DNA of 64,000 bases from Acidobacteriota bacterium (GTDB lineage Bacteria; Acidobacteriota; JAAYUB01): positions 1-64,000 of the forward strand of contig JAKQOW010000024.1 in the NCBI GenBank assembly GCA_029565065.1, written 5' to 3'. The position numbers were made by a program, and so were the translations under genes. Positions within the stretch are counted from its first letter, which is position 1. The number at the start of each line of letters is the position of its first letter. The notes under the pieces were generated by a model that saw only the letters and a program-made list of their open reading frames with translations, ran no database searches and was not told the origin of the DNA. Shown piece after piece: positions 10,168 to 18,027 of this stretch.

Positions 10168-11157
10168 TCAGTACGTGGTGCTGTGGGAGGTGTCTTCGTC
10201 CAGTCCGCCGGGCGTGACCAGGACGAAGGGATCAGCGGAGCCTTCCTTGTACAGCACGGTGCGGTTGCGACCGAGTTCCTTGGCCCGGTACATGCACTCG
10301 TCGCTCCGGGCGATGAGTTGCTCGGGCGTGGCCATGGCGGCGGACTTCTCGGCGATGCCGATGCTCACCGTGATGCGGATCTCATGACCATCCTTGCTGG
10401 TGAAGGTGTGCGATTCGATGAGCTTGCGCAGCTTCTCCGCCACGTAGATCGCCTGCATGCCCGAGGTCTCCGCCAGGATGATGATGAACTCCTCGCCGCC
10501 GTACCGGCAGGCGATGTCGGTGGCCCGCAGGTTGGACAGAAGCAGCCGCCCCAGTTCCGACAGCACCTCGCTGCCGGTCAGATGGTCGTACGTGTCGTTG
10601 ACCAGTTTGAAATGATCGAGATCCAGAAAAAGCAGGGTCACCGGTTGCGTCGGCTGCCGGCCCCGGAACAGGAACTCCAGGTGGTTCATCAGGTACTTTC
10701 GATTGTAGAGGCTGGTCAGGTCGTCGAAGGTGATGAGGTGGTAGAGCTTTTCGTGGAACTCGCTCTCATCGGCGTCGGCGAGCTCGAACTTCAGCACGGT
10801 GCCGCCCACCCGGATTTTATCGCCGTTGACCAGCCGCCGCTTCTGGATCCGGTCGCCGTTGACCGACGTGCCGTTGGCGCTCTGCAGGTCGATCACCGTG
10901 ACGTAGGCCGGGGTGGTCTCCAGCAGGCAATGCTTCCGGCTGACCGTCTTGTCGTTCACGCGGATGCTGGCGGTGGAACCGCGGCCCAGCGACATGGCCG
11001 CCGCGGTCAACTTGAAAATCTGGCCCGTATCGTTGCCGTCGATCACGATCAGGGCGGGGATCTTCTGACCTGCCCGGAGTTTGGCCTCCAGCTCCTCGGT
11101 CCGGAGGATCTGGGTGGTCTCATCCAGCGGTCCTGTGGCTTCCTTGCCCTTGTTCAT
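10168..11157 (-). CDS. FHA-GGDEF diguanylate cyclase
   Basis: A 329-residue cytoplasmic protein: FHA domain at about 34-122 (LGRGSTASIRV, SRKHC, NGTSVNG phosphothreonine-binding loops) followed by a GGDEF domain at about 140-320. The active site reads YGGEEF (GGEEF 220-224), and the inhibitory RxxD site (211-214, RATD) is placed five residues upstream, so it should make c-di-GMP and be product-inhibited. The FHA domain suggests control by a phosphorylated partner; a Ser/Thr kinase is encoded at 36.4 kb, a link that is only inference. ATG 11157 was chosen over an in-frame TTG at 11172 because it follows a GAGGG element. Confidence 0.92.
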   Translation of the reverse strand: MNKGKEATGPLDETTQILRTEELEAKLRAGQKIPALIVIDGNDTGQIFKLTAAAMSLGRGSTASIRVNDKTVSRKHCLLETTPAYVTVIDLQSANGTSVNGDRIQKRRLVNGDKIRVGGTVLKFELADADESEFHEKLYHLITFDDLTSLYNRKYLMNHLEFLFRGRQPTQPVTLLFLDLDHFKLVNDTYDHLTGSEVLSELGRLLLSNLRATDIACRYGGEEFIIILAETSGMQAIYVAEKLRKLIESHTFTSKDGHEIRITVSIGIAEKSAAMATPEQLIARSDECMYRAKELGRNRTVLYKEGSADPFVLVTPGGLDEDTSHSTTY

Positions 11158-11180
11158 AGCCCTCAGGTACAAGCAGCCAC

Positions 11181-11209
11181 ATTATATTGAATCCCGAGGA
11201 CCGGTACAA
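11181..11209 (-). promoter_or_regulatory. Sigma70-type promoter of the FHA-GGDEF gene
   Basis: On the minus strand TTGTAC (11209-11204) and a perfect TATAAT (11186-11181) are 17 bases apart. The leader to the ATG at 11157 would be under 20 bases. Confidence 0.65.
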
Positions 11210-11222
11210 GCTCCAAACCGAT

Positions 11223-11274
11223 GGAACAGTTTCGAAAAAAAACAACAACTGTTCCGCTACAAGGAACAGTTTCG
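11223..11274. promoter_or_regulatory. Three GGAACAGTT elements between two divergent promoters
   Basis: GGAACAGTTTCG occurs twice as a direct repeat (11223-11234 and 11263-11274, starts 40 bases apart), with the inverted core AACTGTTCC between them (11247-11255). The right copy ends two bases before the -35 of the radical SAM gene and the left copy starts 14 bases behind the -35 of the FHA-GGDEF gene. This placement is that of an operator cluster for an unknown regulator. I found no other copy elsewhere in the window by eye. Confidence 0.6.
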
Positions 11275-11276
11275 CT

Positions 11277-11305
11277 TTGACTGGGTGATGCGCCGGACCT
11301 ATAAT
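11277..11305 (+). promoter_or_regulatory. Near-consensus sigma70 promoter of the Tes-like radical SAM gene
   Basis: TTGACT at 11277-11282 and a perfect TATAAT at 11300-11305 are separated by 17 bases. Transcription should start near 11312. Confidence 0.8.
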
Positions 11306-11312
11306 CGCCGCC

Positions 11313-11332
11313 GTCGCCGGAGAGCCGGCGAC
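11313..11332 (+). other. Hairpin at the 5' end of the radical SAM transcript
   Basis: GTCGCCGG (11313-11320) pairs perfectly with CCGGCGAC (11325-11332) around an AGAG loop. It begins at the predicted transcription start and may stabilise the mRNA 5' end; it does not cover the ribosome binding region. Confidence 0.45.
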
Positions 11333-11362
11333 GCATTCTCACTTCAGCATGGAGCATCCGTC

Positions 11363-12985
11363 ATGAAAACCAAGACCGCCAAAGAAAAAGCCGCGGCCGC
11401 CCGCCAGACCCTGTGCGGCGCCGAGATCGAGCCCTTCAATCGGGACCTGCCGTACCAGACCGTCTCGCTGTGTCCGGAGTGCAGCCGGAAGATCGACGCC
11501 CGGCTCTTCGAAGAGAACGGCAAGGTGTACATGGAAAAAACGTGCCCCGACCACGGCTACTGCCGCGACTTGATTTTTTCCGATGTGGATATCTACCGGC
11601 AGGCCTTGTCGTGGCACTACGATATCGGCGAGGGGGTTTCCAATCCGGCGGTGGCTAAAGCCGCCTCCTGTCCCGACGATTGCGGCATGTGCGACCTTCA
11701 TATCAGCCACACCGTCCTGTCCAACGTGGACCTGACCAACCGCTGCAACCTGACCTGTCCCGTCTGCTTCGCCAACGCCAACGTCCAGGACTACATCTAC
11801 GAGCCCTCGTTCGAGCAGGTCAAGCAGATGCTGCAGACGCTGCGCGATGAGCGCCCGGTGCACGGCCGGGTGGTGCAGTTCTCCGGCGGCGAACCCACCA
11901 TGCACCCCGACTGGTTCCGGATCCTGACGCTGGCCAACGAGATGAACTTCGCCCATGTCCAGTGCGCCACCAACGGCATCAAGTTCGCCGACCTCGACTT
12001 CGCCATGAAGAGCAAGGAAGCCGGCCTGCACACCCTGTATCTCCAGTTCGACGGTCTCGATCCGAAGCTCTACAAGGAGATCCGCGGCTCCGAAAAGCTC
12101 CTGGACATCAAGCTCAAGGCCATCGAGAACGTCCGCAAGGCCGGCATGAAGATCGTCTACGTGCCCACCATCGTGGGCGGCGTCAACGACGACCAGGTGG
12201 TTCCCATCCTCCAGTTCGCCCTGGACAACATCGACGTCAGCTCCGGCATCAGCTTCCAGCCCGTGGCCCTGACCGGCCGCATCGACGACAAGGAGAGGGA
12301 AAAGCTGCGTTTCACCCTCTCCGACCTGGCGCTGCGCATCAATGAGACCGGCTTCACCACCAAGGCGGACTGGTTCCCACTCTCCTGCACCTCGCCCATC
12401 TCCCAGCTCATCTCCGCCATGCGCGGCGATCCGACCTGCCACATCACCTGCCACCCCACCTGCGGCATCGGCACCTACTTCTTCGTGGACCAGAACAAGA
12501 AACCCACGCCCATCACCCGCTTCGTCAACGTCAAGGGGCTCCTAGACGACATGCAGAAGCAGGCGAAGAGCATGGAGGCCACCACCTGGTTCCGCGGCGC
12601 CTACAAGTTCTTCACCGGCGCCAGCACCCTGGCCAACATGAAGAAGCACTTCATCGCCGACAAGGCGCCCGAGGGACTGTCCTTCACCCGCTTCCTGCAG
12701 ACCCTCGAGGGGATGCTGGACAAGAAGGCCGGCCGCGGCGAGCTGGACGGCACCTACACCTACAAGACGCTGCTCGTGGCCGGGATGCACTTCATGGACA
12801 GCTACAACTACGACATCGACCGCGTCAAGCGGTGCGTCATCCACTACTCGGCACCCGACGGCAAGCTTTATCCCTTCTGCGCGTACAACTCCGGCCTCGT
12901 CTTCCGCGACAAGGTCGAGAAGGAGTTCTCCGTGCCGAAGAGCGAATACAAGAAGCAGCACGGCGGCTGTTCCGACTGCTGCTGA
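11363..12985 (+). CDS. Cysteine-rich radical SAM enzyme, tetraether/membrane-spanning lipid synthase (Tes/MJ0619) family
   Basis: The 540-residue protein has the radical SAM motif CNLTCPVC (Cys128, 132, 135) and a GGE motif (SGGEP). The N-terminus carries SLCPEC (Cys37, 40) and KTCPDHGYC (Cys61, His64, Cys67), then CPDDCGMC (Cys103, 107, 110). More Cys follow in the second half (CTSP, CHITCHPTCG) and the protein ends GGCSDCC. This N-terminal pattern and overall plan match the MJ0619/Tes family. Known family chemistry is radical C-C coupling of lipid tails to make membrane-spanning lipids in archaea; homologues are proposed to do so in bacteria. MJ0619 itself was earlier linked to pterin methylation. 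The bacterial substrate here is inference. ATG 11363 is used; it has its own promoter and terminator. Confidence 0.75.
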   Translation: MKTKTAKEKAAAARQTLCGAEIEPFNRDLPYQTVSLCPECSRKIDARLFEENGKVYMEKTCPDHGYCRDLIFSDVDIYRQALSWHYDIGEGVSNPAVAKAASCPDDCGMCDLHISHTVLSNVDLTNRCNLTCPVCFANANVQDYIYEPSFEQVKQMLQTLRDERPVHGRVVQFSGGEPTMHPDWFRILTLANEMNFAHVQCATNGIKFADLDFAMKSKEAGLHTLYLQFDGLDPKLYKEIRGSEKLLDIKLKAIENVRKAGMKIVYVPTIVGGVNDDQVVPILQFALDNIDVSSGISFQPVALTGRIDDKEREKLRFTLSDLALRINETGFTTKADWFPLSCTSPISQLISAMRGDPTCHITCHPTCGIGTYFFVDQNKKPTPITRFVNVKGLLDDMQKQAKSMEATTWFRGAYKFFTGASTLANMKKHFIADKAPEGLSFTRFLQTLEGMLDKKAGRGELDGTYTYKTLLVAGMHFMDSYNYDIDRVKRCVIHYSAPDGKLYPFCAYNSGLVFRDKVEKEFSVPKSEYKKQHGGCSDCC

Positions 12986-13006
12986 TCCGACCATTGCCCG
13001 AAATCC

Positions 13007-13045
13007 AACGAGTCGCCGCCTGCAAGCGGCGACTCGTCGTTTTTT
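13007..13045 (+). terminator. Strong rho-independent terminator after the radical SAM gene
   Basis: A perfect 12-bp stem (13008-13019 with 13026-13037), a six-base loop and a run of six T (13040-13045). Confidence 0.9.
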
Positions 13046-13145
13046 AGGTCCCGGTGTCTCGCCCGTCCTCTCCGACAGGGCGTTCCTCGGCTCCGAGTCC
13101 CCCGGCGGTGCCTGCGCGTGTATCCTCCCCGAGGAGGAACAACCG

Positions 13146-13174
13146 TTGACAACCCTTCACGTATATTCTACTCT
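13146..13174 (+). promoter_or_regulatory. Possible promoter of the DUF3300-DUF2950 pair
   Basis: A perfect TTGACA at 13146-13151 is followed 17 bases later by TACTCT (13169-13174), a poor -10; TATATT at 13162-13167 is a better -10 but only 10 bases away. The remaining leader to 13281 shows no other feature I can support. Confidence 0.35.
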
Positions 13175-13281
13175 GAGCACAGGAGAACAGCACCCACCTC
13201 CACCAGTTCCCGCCTGTGGCTTTGCCCGAGTTGCTGTCTCTCGGTATTGCCCCTATCCTCCTCAATCCAAGGAGACACCCG

Positions 13282-14604
13282 ATGCACCCATCAACCTTTC
13301 GTCCCTGTTATCCATATCGTTTGGCCCGTTGCGCCCTGGCGATCGCCTGCGTGTTGCTGATCGTGGCCACGCCTGGGGAGGCTCTCGCCCAAAGCAGCCC
13401 GTCTTCATCCGCCCCAGCCGCAGAAGAGGCCCCGAAAATACCCACCGACCAGCTCGATTCCCTGGTGGCGCCGATCGCTTTGTATCCGGATGAAATCCTG
13501 GCCCAGGTTCTGGTGGCTTCGACATACCCGCTGGAAATCATCCAACTCCAGCAGTGGCTGGCGAGGAATCCCGACCTGAAGGACAAGGCGCTCACCGACG
13601 CGCTCATGAAGCAGCCGTGGGATCCCAGCATCCAGGCGCTGGCGGCGATGCCCGACGTGGTGAAGCGGTTGGCCGACGACATCCAGTGGACCACCGACCT
13701 TGGTAACGCGTTTCTGGCCCAGCAGGGCGATGTCATGGAAGCCGTCCAGCGCATGCGGAAGAAGGCGAAGGACAACGGGGCGCTCAAGTCGAACGAGCAG
13801 ATGAAGGTGGAAACCCAGGTGGTCGAGCAAAAAACCGTCATCGTGGTGCAGTCCGCGAGCCCGGAAGTGATCTACGTCCCGACATACAGCCCGGTAGTCG
13901 TGTACGGCCCTCCTGTTTATCCGTATCCGCCGATCTATTACCCCCCACCCCCACCAGCTGGTTACTGGGCGACTGCCGCCATCTCGTTCGGGGTGGGCGT
14001 CGCCGTCGGGGCGGCCTGGGGCCACTGCGGCTGGGGGTGCGCCTGGGGCCACAATGACATCGACATCAACATCAACAACAACTTCAACCGCAACACCAAC
14101 ATCAACAATATCAGCGGCAACCGGGGCGGCGGCAACACCTGGCAGCACAACCCGCAACACCGGGGCGGGGCGCCCTATTCGAACAAGGCCACGGCGAACA
14201 AGTACGGCGGGTCGGCTCGCGGCGATTCCCTGTCCAGCCGGCAGTCCAGCGCCCGCCAGCAAGTCGGCCGGCAGGGTGGCAACATGCCGAGCGCCAGCAA
14301 CCGGGCGTCCGGAAGCGGTGCCGGGGGCCGCGGCGGCAGCCCCGGCGTCAGCAATCGGGCCGGCGGCGGTTCGTCCGGGAGTTTCGGCGGCGCCGGCGCC
14401 AGTAACCGATCCAGCGGCAGTCGCGACAGCATCGGGAGCCGGGAAGCGTCCCGCGGCAGCAGTTCCAGAGGTTCCAGCGCATTCGGATCCGGCGGTTACA
14501 GCGGCAGCAGCGCCCGGGCCAGCAGCTCCCGCGGCGCCTCCAGCATGAGTTCCCGGGGCGGCGGCGGAAGAAGTGGCGGGGGCGGCGGAAGAGGACGGAG
14601 GTGA
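13282..14604 (+). CDS. DUF3300 secreted protein with Gly/Ser/Arg-rich tail
   Basis: A 440-residue protein with a signal peptide (cleavage likely after ALAQ, about residue 37), a conserved helical domain at about 50-225 (TDQLDSLVAPIALYPDEILAQVL is the DUF3300 hallmark; later VIYVPTYSPVVVYG), a Tyr/Pro-rich linker, a short Gly-rich hydrophobic stretch (about 230-255), an Asn-rich segment, and about 150 residues of low-complexity Ser/Gly/Arg. DUF3300 function is unknown. ATG 13282 follows AAGGAGACAC. It is paired with a DUF2950 gene, an association seen in other genomes. Confidence 0.88.
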   Translation: MHPSTFRPCYPYRLARCALAIACVLLIVATPGEALAQSSPSSSAPAAEEAPKIPTDQLDSLVAPIALYPDEILAQVLVASTYPLEIIQLQQWLARNPDLKDKALTDALMKQPWDPSIQALAAMPDVVKRLADDIQWTTDLGNAFLAQQGDVMEAVQRMRKKAKDNGALKSNEQMKVETQVVEQKTVIVVQSASPEVIYVPTYSPVVVYGPPVYPYPPIYYPPPPPAGYWATAAISFGVGVAVGAAWGHCGWGCAWGHNDIDININNNFNRNTNINNISGNRGGGNTWQHNPQHRGGAPYSNKATANKYGGSARGDSLSSRQSSARQQVGRQGGNMPSASNRASGSGAGGRGGSPGVSNRAGGGSSGSFGGAGASNRSSGSRDSIGSREASRGSSSRGSSAFGSGGYSGSSARASSSRGASSMSSRGGGGRSGGGGGRGRR

Positions 14605-14609
14605 TCATC

Positions 14610-15608
14610 ATGTCACGACGAACGACCATACCATCCATGTCCACCGCTCAAGATGGAGCCGGCGCGCAGGCCGCCCTTGTCGGGATTGTTTGTGTCTGTG
14701 CACTGGCGCTGGCGTTTAGCCTTCCGCTGTTCGCCGCCGAACCAAGCCCGACCGCCGCAACGGTCAAGCAGAAGGTGTTCGATACGTCCAGGCAGGCCGC
14801 CGACGCCTTGATCCTGGCGGCGGAGACATTCGACGTGCCCGCCTTGCTGGAGATCCTCGGCGCGGACAGCCGGGAACTGGTGGTCACCGAAGATGAGGTG
14901 CAGGACAAGAACGCCCTCACCGCCTTCGCCGCAAAAGCGCGTGAAAAGAGCACGCTCACTCCGGATCCCAAAAACAAGAAGCAGGTGACTCTTGTGGTCG
15001 GGACCGATGACTGGCCCATGCCGATCCCCATCGTCAAGGAGAAGGGGAAGTGGCGTTTCGACACCAAGGCCGGACGGCAGGAGATCCTCTACCGCCGCAT
15101 CGGCGGGAACGAGCTGGACGCGATCCAGATCTGCCGCGGTTATGTCGAGACGCAACATGAGTACGCGCTCGAGAAACACGGCGACGCCGAGGTCAATCAG
15201 TACGCCCAGCGCATCATCAGCACCCCCGGGAAGAAGGACGGCCTGGCCTGGCGCAACGACGACGGGACCTGGGGCGGCCCGATCGGGGAGAACGTCGCCC
15301 GAGCCATCGAGCAGGGGTATTCCGACCGGACCGCGCCGTATCACGGTTACTTTTTCAAAGTCCTGAAAGGACAAGGCCCGGCCGCACCGCTTGGCGAGAT
15401 GAGCTTTCTCGTCGGGAAAGTGATGATCGGCGGCTTCGCCCTGCTGGCCGCGCCGGCCGAGTACGGCGTCACGGGCGTGATGAGTTTCATGGTGAGCCAC
15501 GACGGCGTGGTCTATCAAAAGGACCTGGGGCCGGACACGCTGAAGGCCTTCCAGGCGATCGAGCTATTCAACCCGGACGAAACCTGGCACCCGGTGCTCG
15601 GAGATTGA
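14610..15608 (+). CDS. DUF2950 secreted protein
   Basis: A 332-residue protein with an N-terminal hydrophobic segment (about 20-42, ending FAAEP, likely signal peptide) and the DUF2950 domain across the rest (FDTSRQAADALILAAETFD, DGTWGGPIGENVARAI, HGYFFKVLKGQGPAAPLG). Function unknown. ATG 14610 was chosen because the perfect ribosome site GGAGGTGAT at 14597-14605 lies just before it; an in-frame GTG at 14601 is inside that site. The upstream stop codon overlaps the ribosome site, so the pair is co-translated. It is probably exported and works with the DUF3300 protein, which is inference. Confidence 0.87.
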   Translation: MSRRTTIPSMSTAQDGAGAQAALVGIVCVCALALAFSLPLFAAEPSPTAATVKQKVFDTSRQAADALILAAETFDVPALLEILGADSRELVVTEDEVQDKNALTAFAAKAREKSTLTPDPKNKKQVTLVVGTDDWPMPIPIVKEKGKWRFDTKAGRQEILYRRIGGNELDAIQICRGYVETQHEYALEKHGDAEVNQYAQRIISTPGKKDGLAWRNDDGTWGGPIGENVARAIEQGYSDRTAPYHGYFFKVLKGQGPAAPLGEMSFLVGKVMIGGFALLAAPAEYGVTGVMSFMVSHDGVVYQKDLGPDTLKAFQAIELFNPDETWHPVLGD

Positions 15609-15631
15609 GGGGGGTCCCTTCGCCATTCGCC

Positions 15632-15667
15632 GGCGGGCTCCCGGTCGGGAGCCCGCCTTCTGTTTCC
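15632..15667 (+). terminator. Terminator after the DUF2950 gene
   Basis: A perfect 11-bp stem (15632-15642 with 15647-15657), GGTC loop, and the tail TTCTGTTTCC. Confidence 0.7.
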
Positions 15668-15714
15668 GGGGTGAAACGCAAACCCCGCCGATTTTTCCTC
15701 CAGCCCGCATCTGC

Positions 15715-15720
15715 TATAAT
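15715..15720 (+). promoter_or_regulatory. -10 element of the tatA-tatC-HAD operon
   Basis: A perfect TATAAT 35 bases before the tatA ATG; no clear -35 is present 17 bases upstream (T-rich run). Confidence 0.45.
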
Positions 15721-15755
15721 GGCGGACGGCATACGGATCTGTCCGGGAGCGCGGC

Positions 15756-16184
15756 ATGAACCTCGGATTGCCTGAAATCCTGATTATCTTCCTGCTGGCG
15801 CTGCTGCTGTTCGGCCCGCGCAAGCTGCCCGAGATCGGCCGGACGGTGGGCAAGTTCATGCATGAGTTCCGCCGGGCCAGCGACGAGCTGAAGACCACCA
15901 TCGAACGCGAGGTCAACCTGGAGGCGGGCGACCTGCGGCCCGACCTGGTCAAATTCAAGCAACAGATCGCCGAGGCCCGCAACGAACTGTCCGACATCCG
16001 CAGTGCGGTGGATCCGTACACGGCCGCGACACCTGCCGGCGGCGCCGCCGCTCAGACAACAACCGCCGAGCCGGCGGCCGCCGAATCTCCCGATGCCCAC
16101 GACCACCTGCTGGAAAAAGCCGTCGCGGAGCATGCCACCGCCGAAATGCCGCCGCCCGGACCGGGCGACGACCTGAAGGGTTGA
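15756..16184 (+). CDS. Twin-arginine translocase subunit TatA/TatB
   Basis: A 142-residue protein with one N-terminal helix (about 5-20), the FGPRKLPEIGR hinge of TatA/B proteins, an amphipathic helix (about 25-70) and an Ala/Pro-rich tail. It builds the protein-conducting oligomer or the substrate receptor in the inner membrane. The length (longer than the usual 60-90 of TatA) and extended helix point to a TatB-like role, but only one A/B gene is present, so it may serve both. The tatC start follows its stop by two bases. Confidence 0.9.
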   Translation: MNLGLPEILIIFLLALLLFGPRKLPEIGRTVGKFMHEFRRASDELKTTIEREVNLEAGDLRPDLVKFKQQIAEARNELSDIRSAVDPYTAATPAGGAAAQTTTAEPAAAESPDAHDHLLEKAVAEHATAEMPPPGPGDDLKG

Positions 16185-16186
16185 CC

Positions 16187-16993
16187 ATGCGCGAACCATC
16201 ATCCGCAGCGGGCGCCGCCAGCGGCCCGGAAATCGGCGAATCGCTGAAACCCATGACCCTGCTGGAGCACCTCGACGAACTCCGGCGCCGCTTGATGCGC
16301 TGCCTGATGGCGGTCGCCGTCGGTTTCGCGGTCTCCTACGCCTATCATGAGGAGATCTTCCAGTGGCTGGCCCTGCCGCTGACCCGTTACCTGCCCGAGG
16401 GCGGGCGCCTGGTCTACCTGAAGCTTCAGGAACCGTTCATGCTGTTCCTCAAGGTGGCCCTGTTCGCGGGCATCTTTCTCGCCGCGCCTTACTTGCTCTA
16501 CCAGCTCTGGCTGTTCATCTCACCCGGGCTCTACCGGCACGAAAAGCGCTACGCCCTGCCGTTCATCGTGTTCGCATCGGCCCTCTTCATCGCCGGCTGC
16601 GCCTTCGCCTACTTCGTCGCCCTGCCGTCGGCCTTCCAGTTCTTCATCGACATGGGCAAGGGTTACACCCCGAACATCGACATCGACTTCTTCTTCGACT
16701 TGGTGTTGTTCATCATCCTGGGAATGGGCGCGGTCTTCCAGCTCCCCATCGTGATCGCCTTCCTGTCCATGATGGGCATGGTCACCCCGCGTTTCCTCAT
16801 CCAGAAATTCCGCCACGCCGTGGTGATCATCTTCATCGTGGCGGCGGTCATCTCGCCCACCACCGACGCCCTCAACCTGGTGATCTTTGCCGGACCGATG
16901 CTCGTGCTTTACGTCCTGAGCATCGGCGTGAGCTGGATCTTTATGCGCCGCCGCGCCAAAACCGGCGCTGTCGACGGCGCGCCCGCGGCGTGA
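16187..16993 (+). CDS. tatC: Twin-arginine translocase subunit TatC
   Basis: A 268-residue inner-membrane protein with six helices. Hallmarks are MTLLEHLDELRRRL near the N-terminus, the conserved glutamate in the KLQEPF segment after the first periplasmic loop, and SPTTDALN before the last helices. It recognises twin-arginine signal peptides together with TatB. ATG 16187 is used; an in-frame TTG (16181) overlaps the tatA stop. It is co-transcribed with tatA and followed 8 bases later by the HAD gene. Confidence 0.96.
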   Translation: MREPSSAAGAASGPEIGESLKPMTLLEHLDELRRRLMRCLMAVAVGFAVSYAYHEEIFQWLALPLTRYLPEGGRLVYLKLQEPFMLFLKVALFAGIFLAAPYLLYQLWLFISPGLYRHEKRYALPFIVFASALFIAGCAFAYFVALPSAFQFFIDMGKGYTPNIDIDFFFDLVLFIILGMGAVFQLPIVIAFLSMMGMVTPRFLIQKFRHAVVIIFIVAAVISPTTDALNLVIFAGPMLVLYVLSIGVSWIFMRRRAKTGAVDGAPAA

Positions 16994-17001
16994 GCCGGTC
17001 C

Positions 17002-17952
17002 ATGGCCCGCCGACGCACCCGCCACTCCGCCAATTCCCGCCCGTCGGCCGACGGCCGGCCGGTGCCGACGATCCGTCTGCTCGCCACCGACCTGGACGGC
17101 ACGCTCCTGGATCGACGGTACACCATCTCCCCCGCCAGTTTTCAGGCGATAGACGACCTGCGGGCTGCCGGTATCCAACTGGTGCCCGCCACGGGCCGCC
17201 AGTACCGCGTGGGCGCCGGCTACGCCTTCGCCCTGGGGCTGGACGGCCTGATGATCTTCCAGAACGGCGCGGTGATCAAGGAACTGGTCAGCCGCCTGCC
17301 CCTGCATTTTCAGGCACTGCCGCCGGCGCTCGTTCCCGTCGTCGCCGCAGCGGGCCGCGCCGCCGGCTGCTCGCCGGTCTTGTTCGGCGATCCGCATGGC
17401 CCGGGCCGGCTGTTTCTGGAGGAGCGTCCCGTGGGCCAGGAGCGCATGCTCCGGTTCCTGGAGTTGAGCCGGACCGCCGTGACCGTGGTGCGCGATCTCG
17501 GGCGGCTCGCCGGCCTGGATGTCCTCCAAGCGATGTTCAGCGGCTCGGTGGCGGACATGCGGCGCCTGGCCGCCTTTTTTCAGGACCGCTTCGGCGACGA
17601 TATCCGGGTGCTGCTCACCGAATACCCCGACCGCGACCTGACGCTGCTGGACGTGATGCATCCCGACGTGAGCAAGGGCACCGCCCTGCGGCGGGTGGCC
17701 CGGGCGCTGGGCATCCCGATGGAGCAGGTGGCCGCGGCCGGGGACAACTTCAACGACCGGGAAATGCTCGAGGCCGCCGCCCTGCCCATGGTCATGGGCA
17801 ACGCCGACCCCGACCTGCGCGCGGCCTTCCCGGCGGCGGTGCTCCCGGACTGCGAGGCCGACGGGCTGGCCTGGGGCATCTGGCGACACGTGCTGGACCG
17901 GCCCGACCGGATCGCCGATTGGTTCCCCGAGCGGACCGAGCCGGCCCCGTGA
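17002..17952 (+). CDS. HAD-superfamily hydrolase (Cof/type IIB)
   Basis: A 316-residue cytoplasmic phosphatase. Motif I is DLDGTLLD (about 30-37), motif II is the Thr of PATGRQ, motif III is the Lys of DVSKGTAL, and motif IV is GDNFNDREML, all intact. A type IIB cap lies between motifs II and III. Cof-type enzymes dephosphorylate sugar phosphates and cofactors such as FMN or PLP; the substrate is not readable. The basic first 25 residues may be an extension. It is the third gene of the tat operon by spacing, with no obvious functional link. Confidence 0.9.
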   Translation: MARRRTRHSANSRPSADGRPVPTIRLLATDLDGTLLDRRYTISPASFQAIDDLRAAGIQLVPATGRQYRVGAGYAFALGLDGLMIFQNGAVIKELVSRLPLHFQALPPALVPVVAAAGRAAGCSPVLFGDPHGPGRLFLEERPVGQERMLRFLELSRTAVTVVRDLGRLAGLDVLQAMFSGSVADMRRLAAFFQDRFGDDIRVLLTEYPDRDLTLLDVMHPDVSKGTALRRVARALGIPMEQVAAAGDNFNDREMLEAAALPMVMGNADPDLRAAFPAAVLPDCEADGLAWGIWRHVLDRPDRIADWFPERTEPAP

Positions 17953-18027
17953 GCCGGGGCCGGATGCGGGATCCGCGGCGTTTTGCAACGATTTGGACCG
18001 GTGTCAACCGGTCCCGGAGCCGAAACG

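Noticed and set aside
10104-10170. CTGACGGAT/ATCCGTCAG inverted repeat between the convergent esterase and FHA-GGDEF genes as a terminator
   Set aside because: The arms are about 47 bases apart and no T-run follows on either strand, so a rho-independent terminator is not supported.
11081-11362. An upstream extension of the radical SAM gene
   Set aside because: It would run through the divergent gene, the repeats and the promoter. Translation can only begin after the predicted start near 11312.
13046-13281. A possible regulatory RNA between the radical SAM terminator and the DUF3300 gene
   Set aside because: Only short chance hairpins are visible and no conserved riboswitch features; beyond a possible promoter I see nothing.
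14200-14604. Repetitive DNA in the 3' part of the DUF3300 gene
   Set aside because: It is codon-level low complexity for Gly/Ser/Arg inside an intact frame, not a tandem repeat array or CRISPR.
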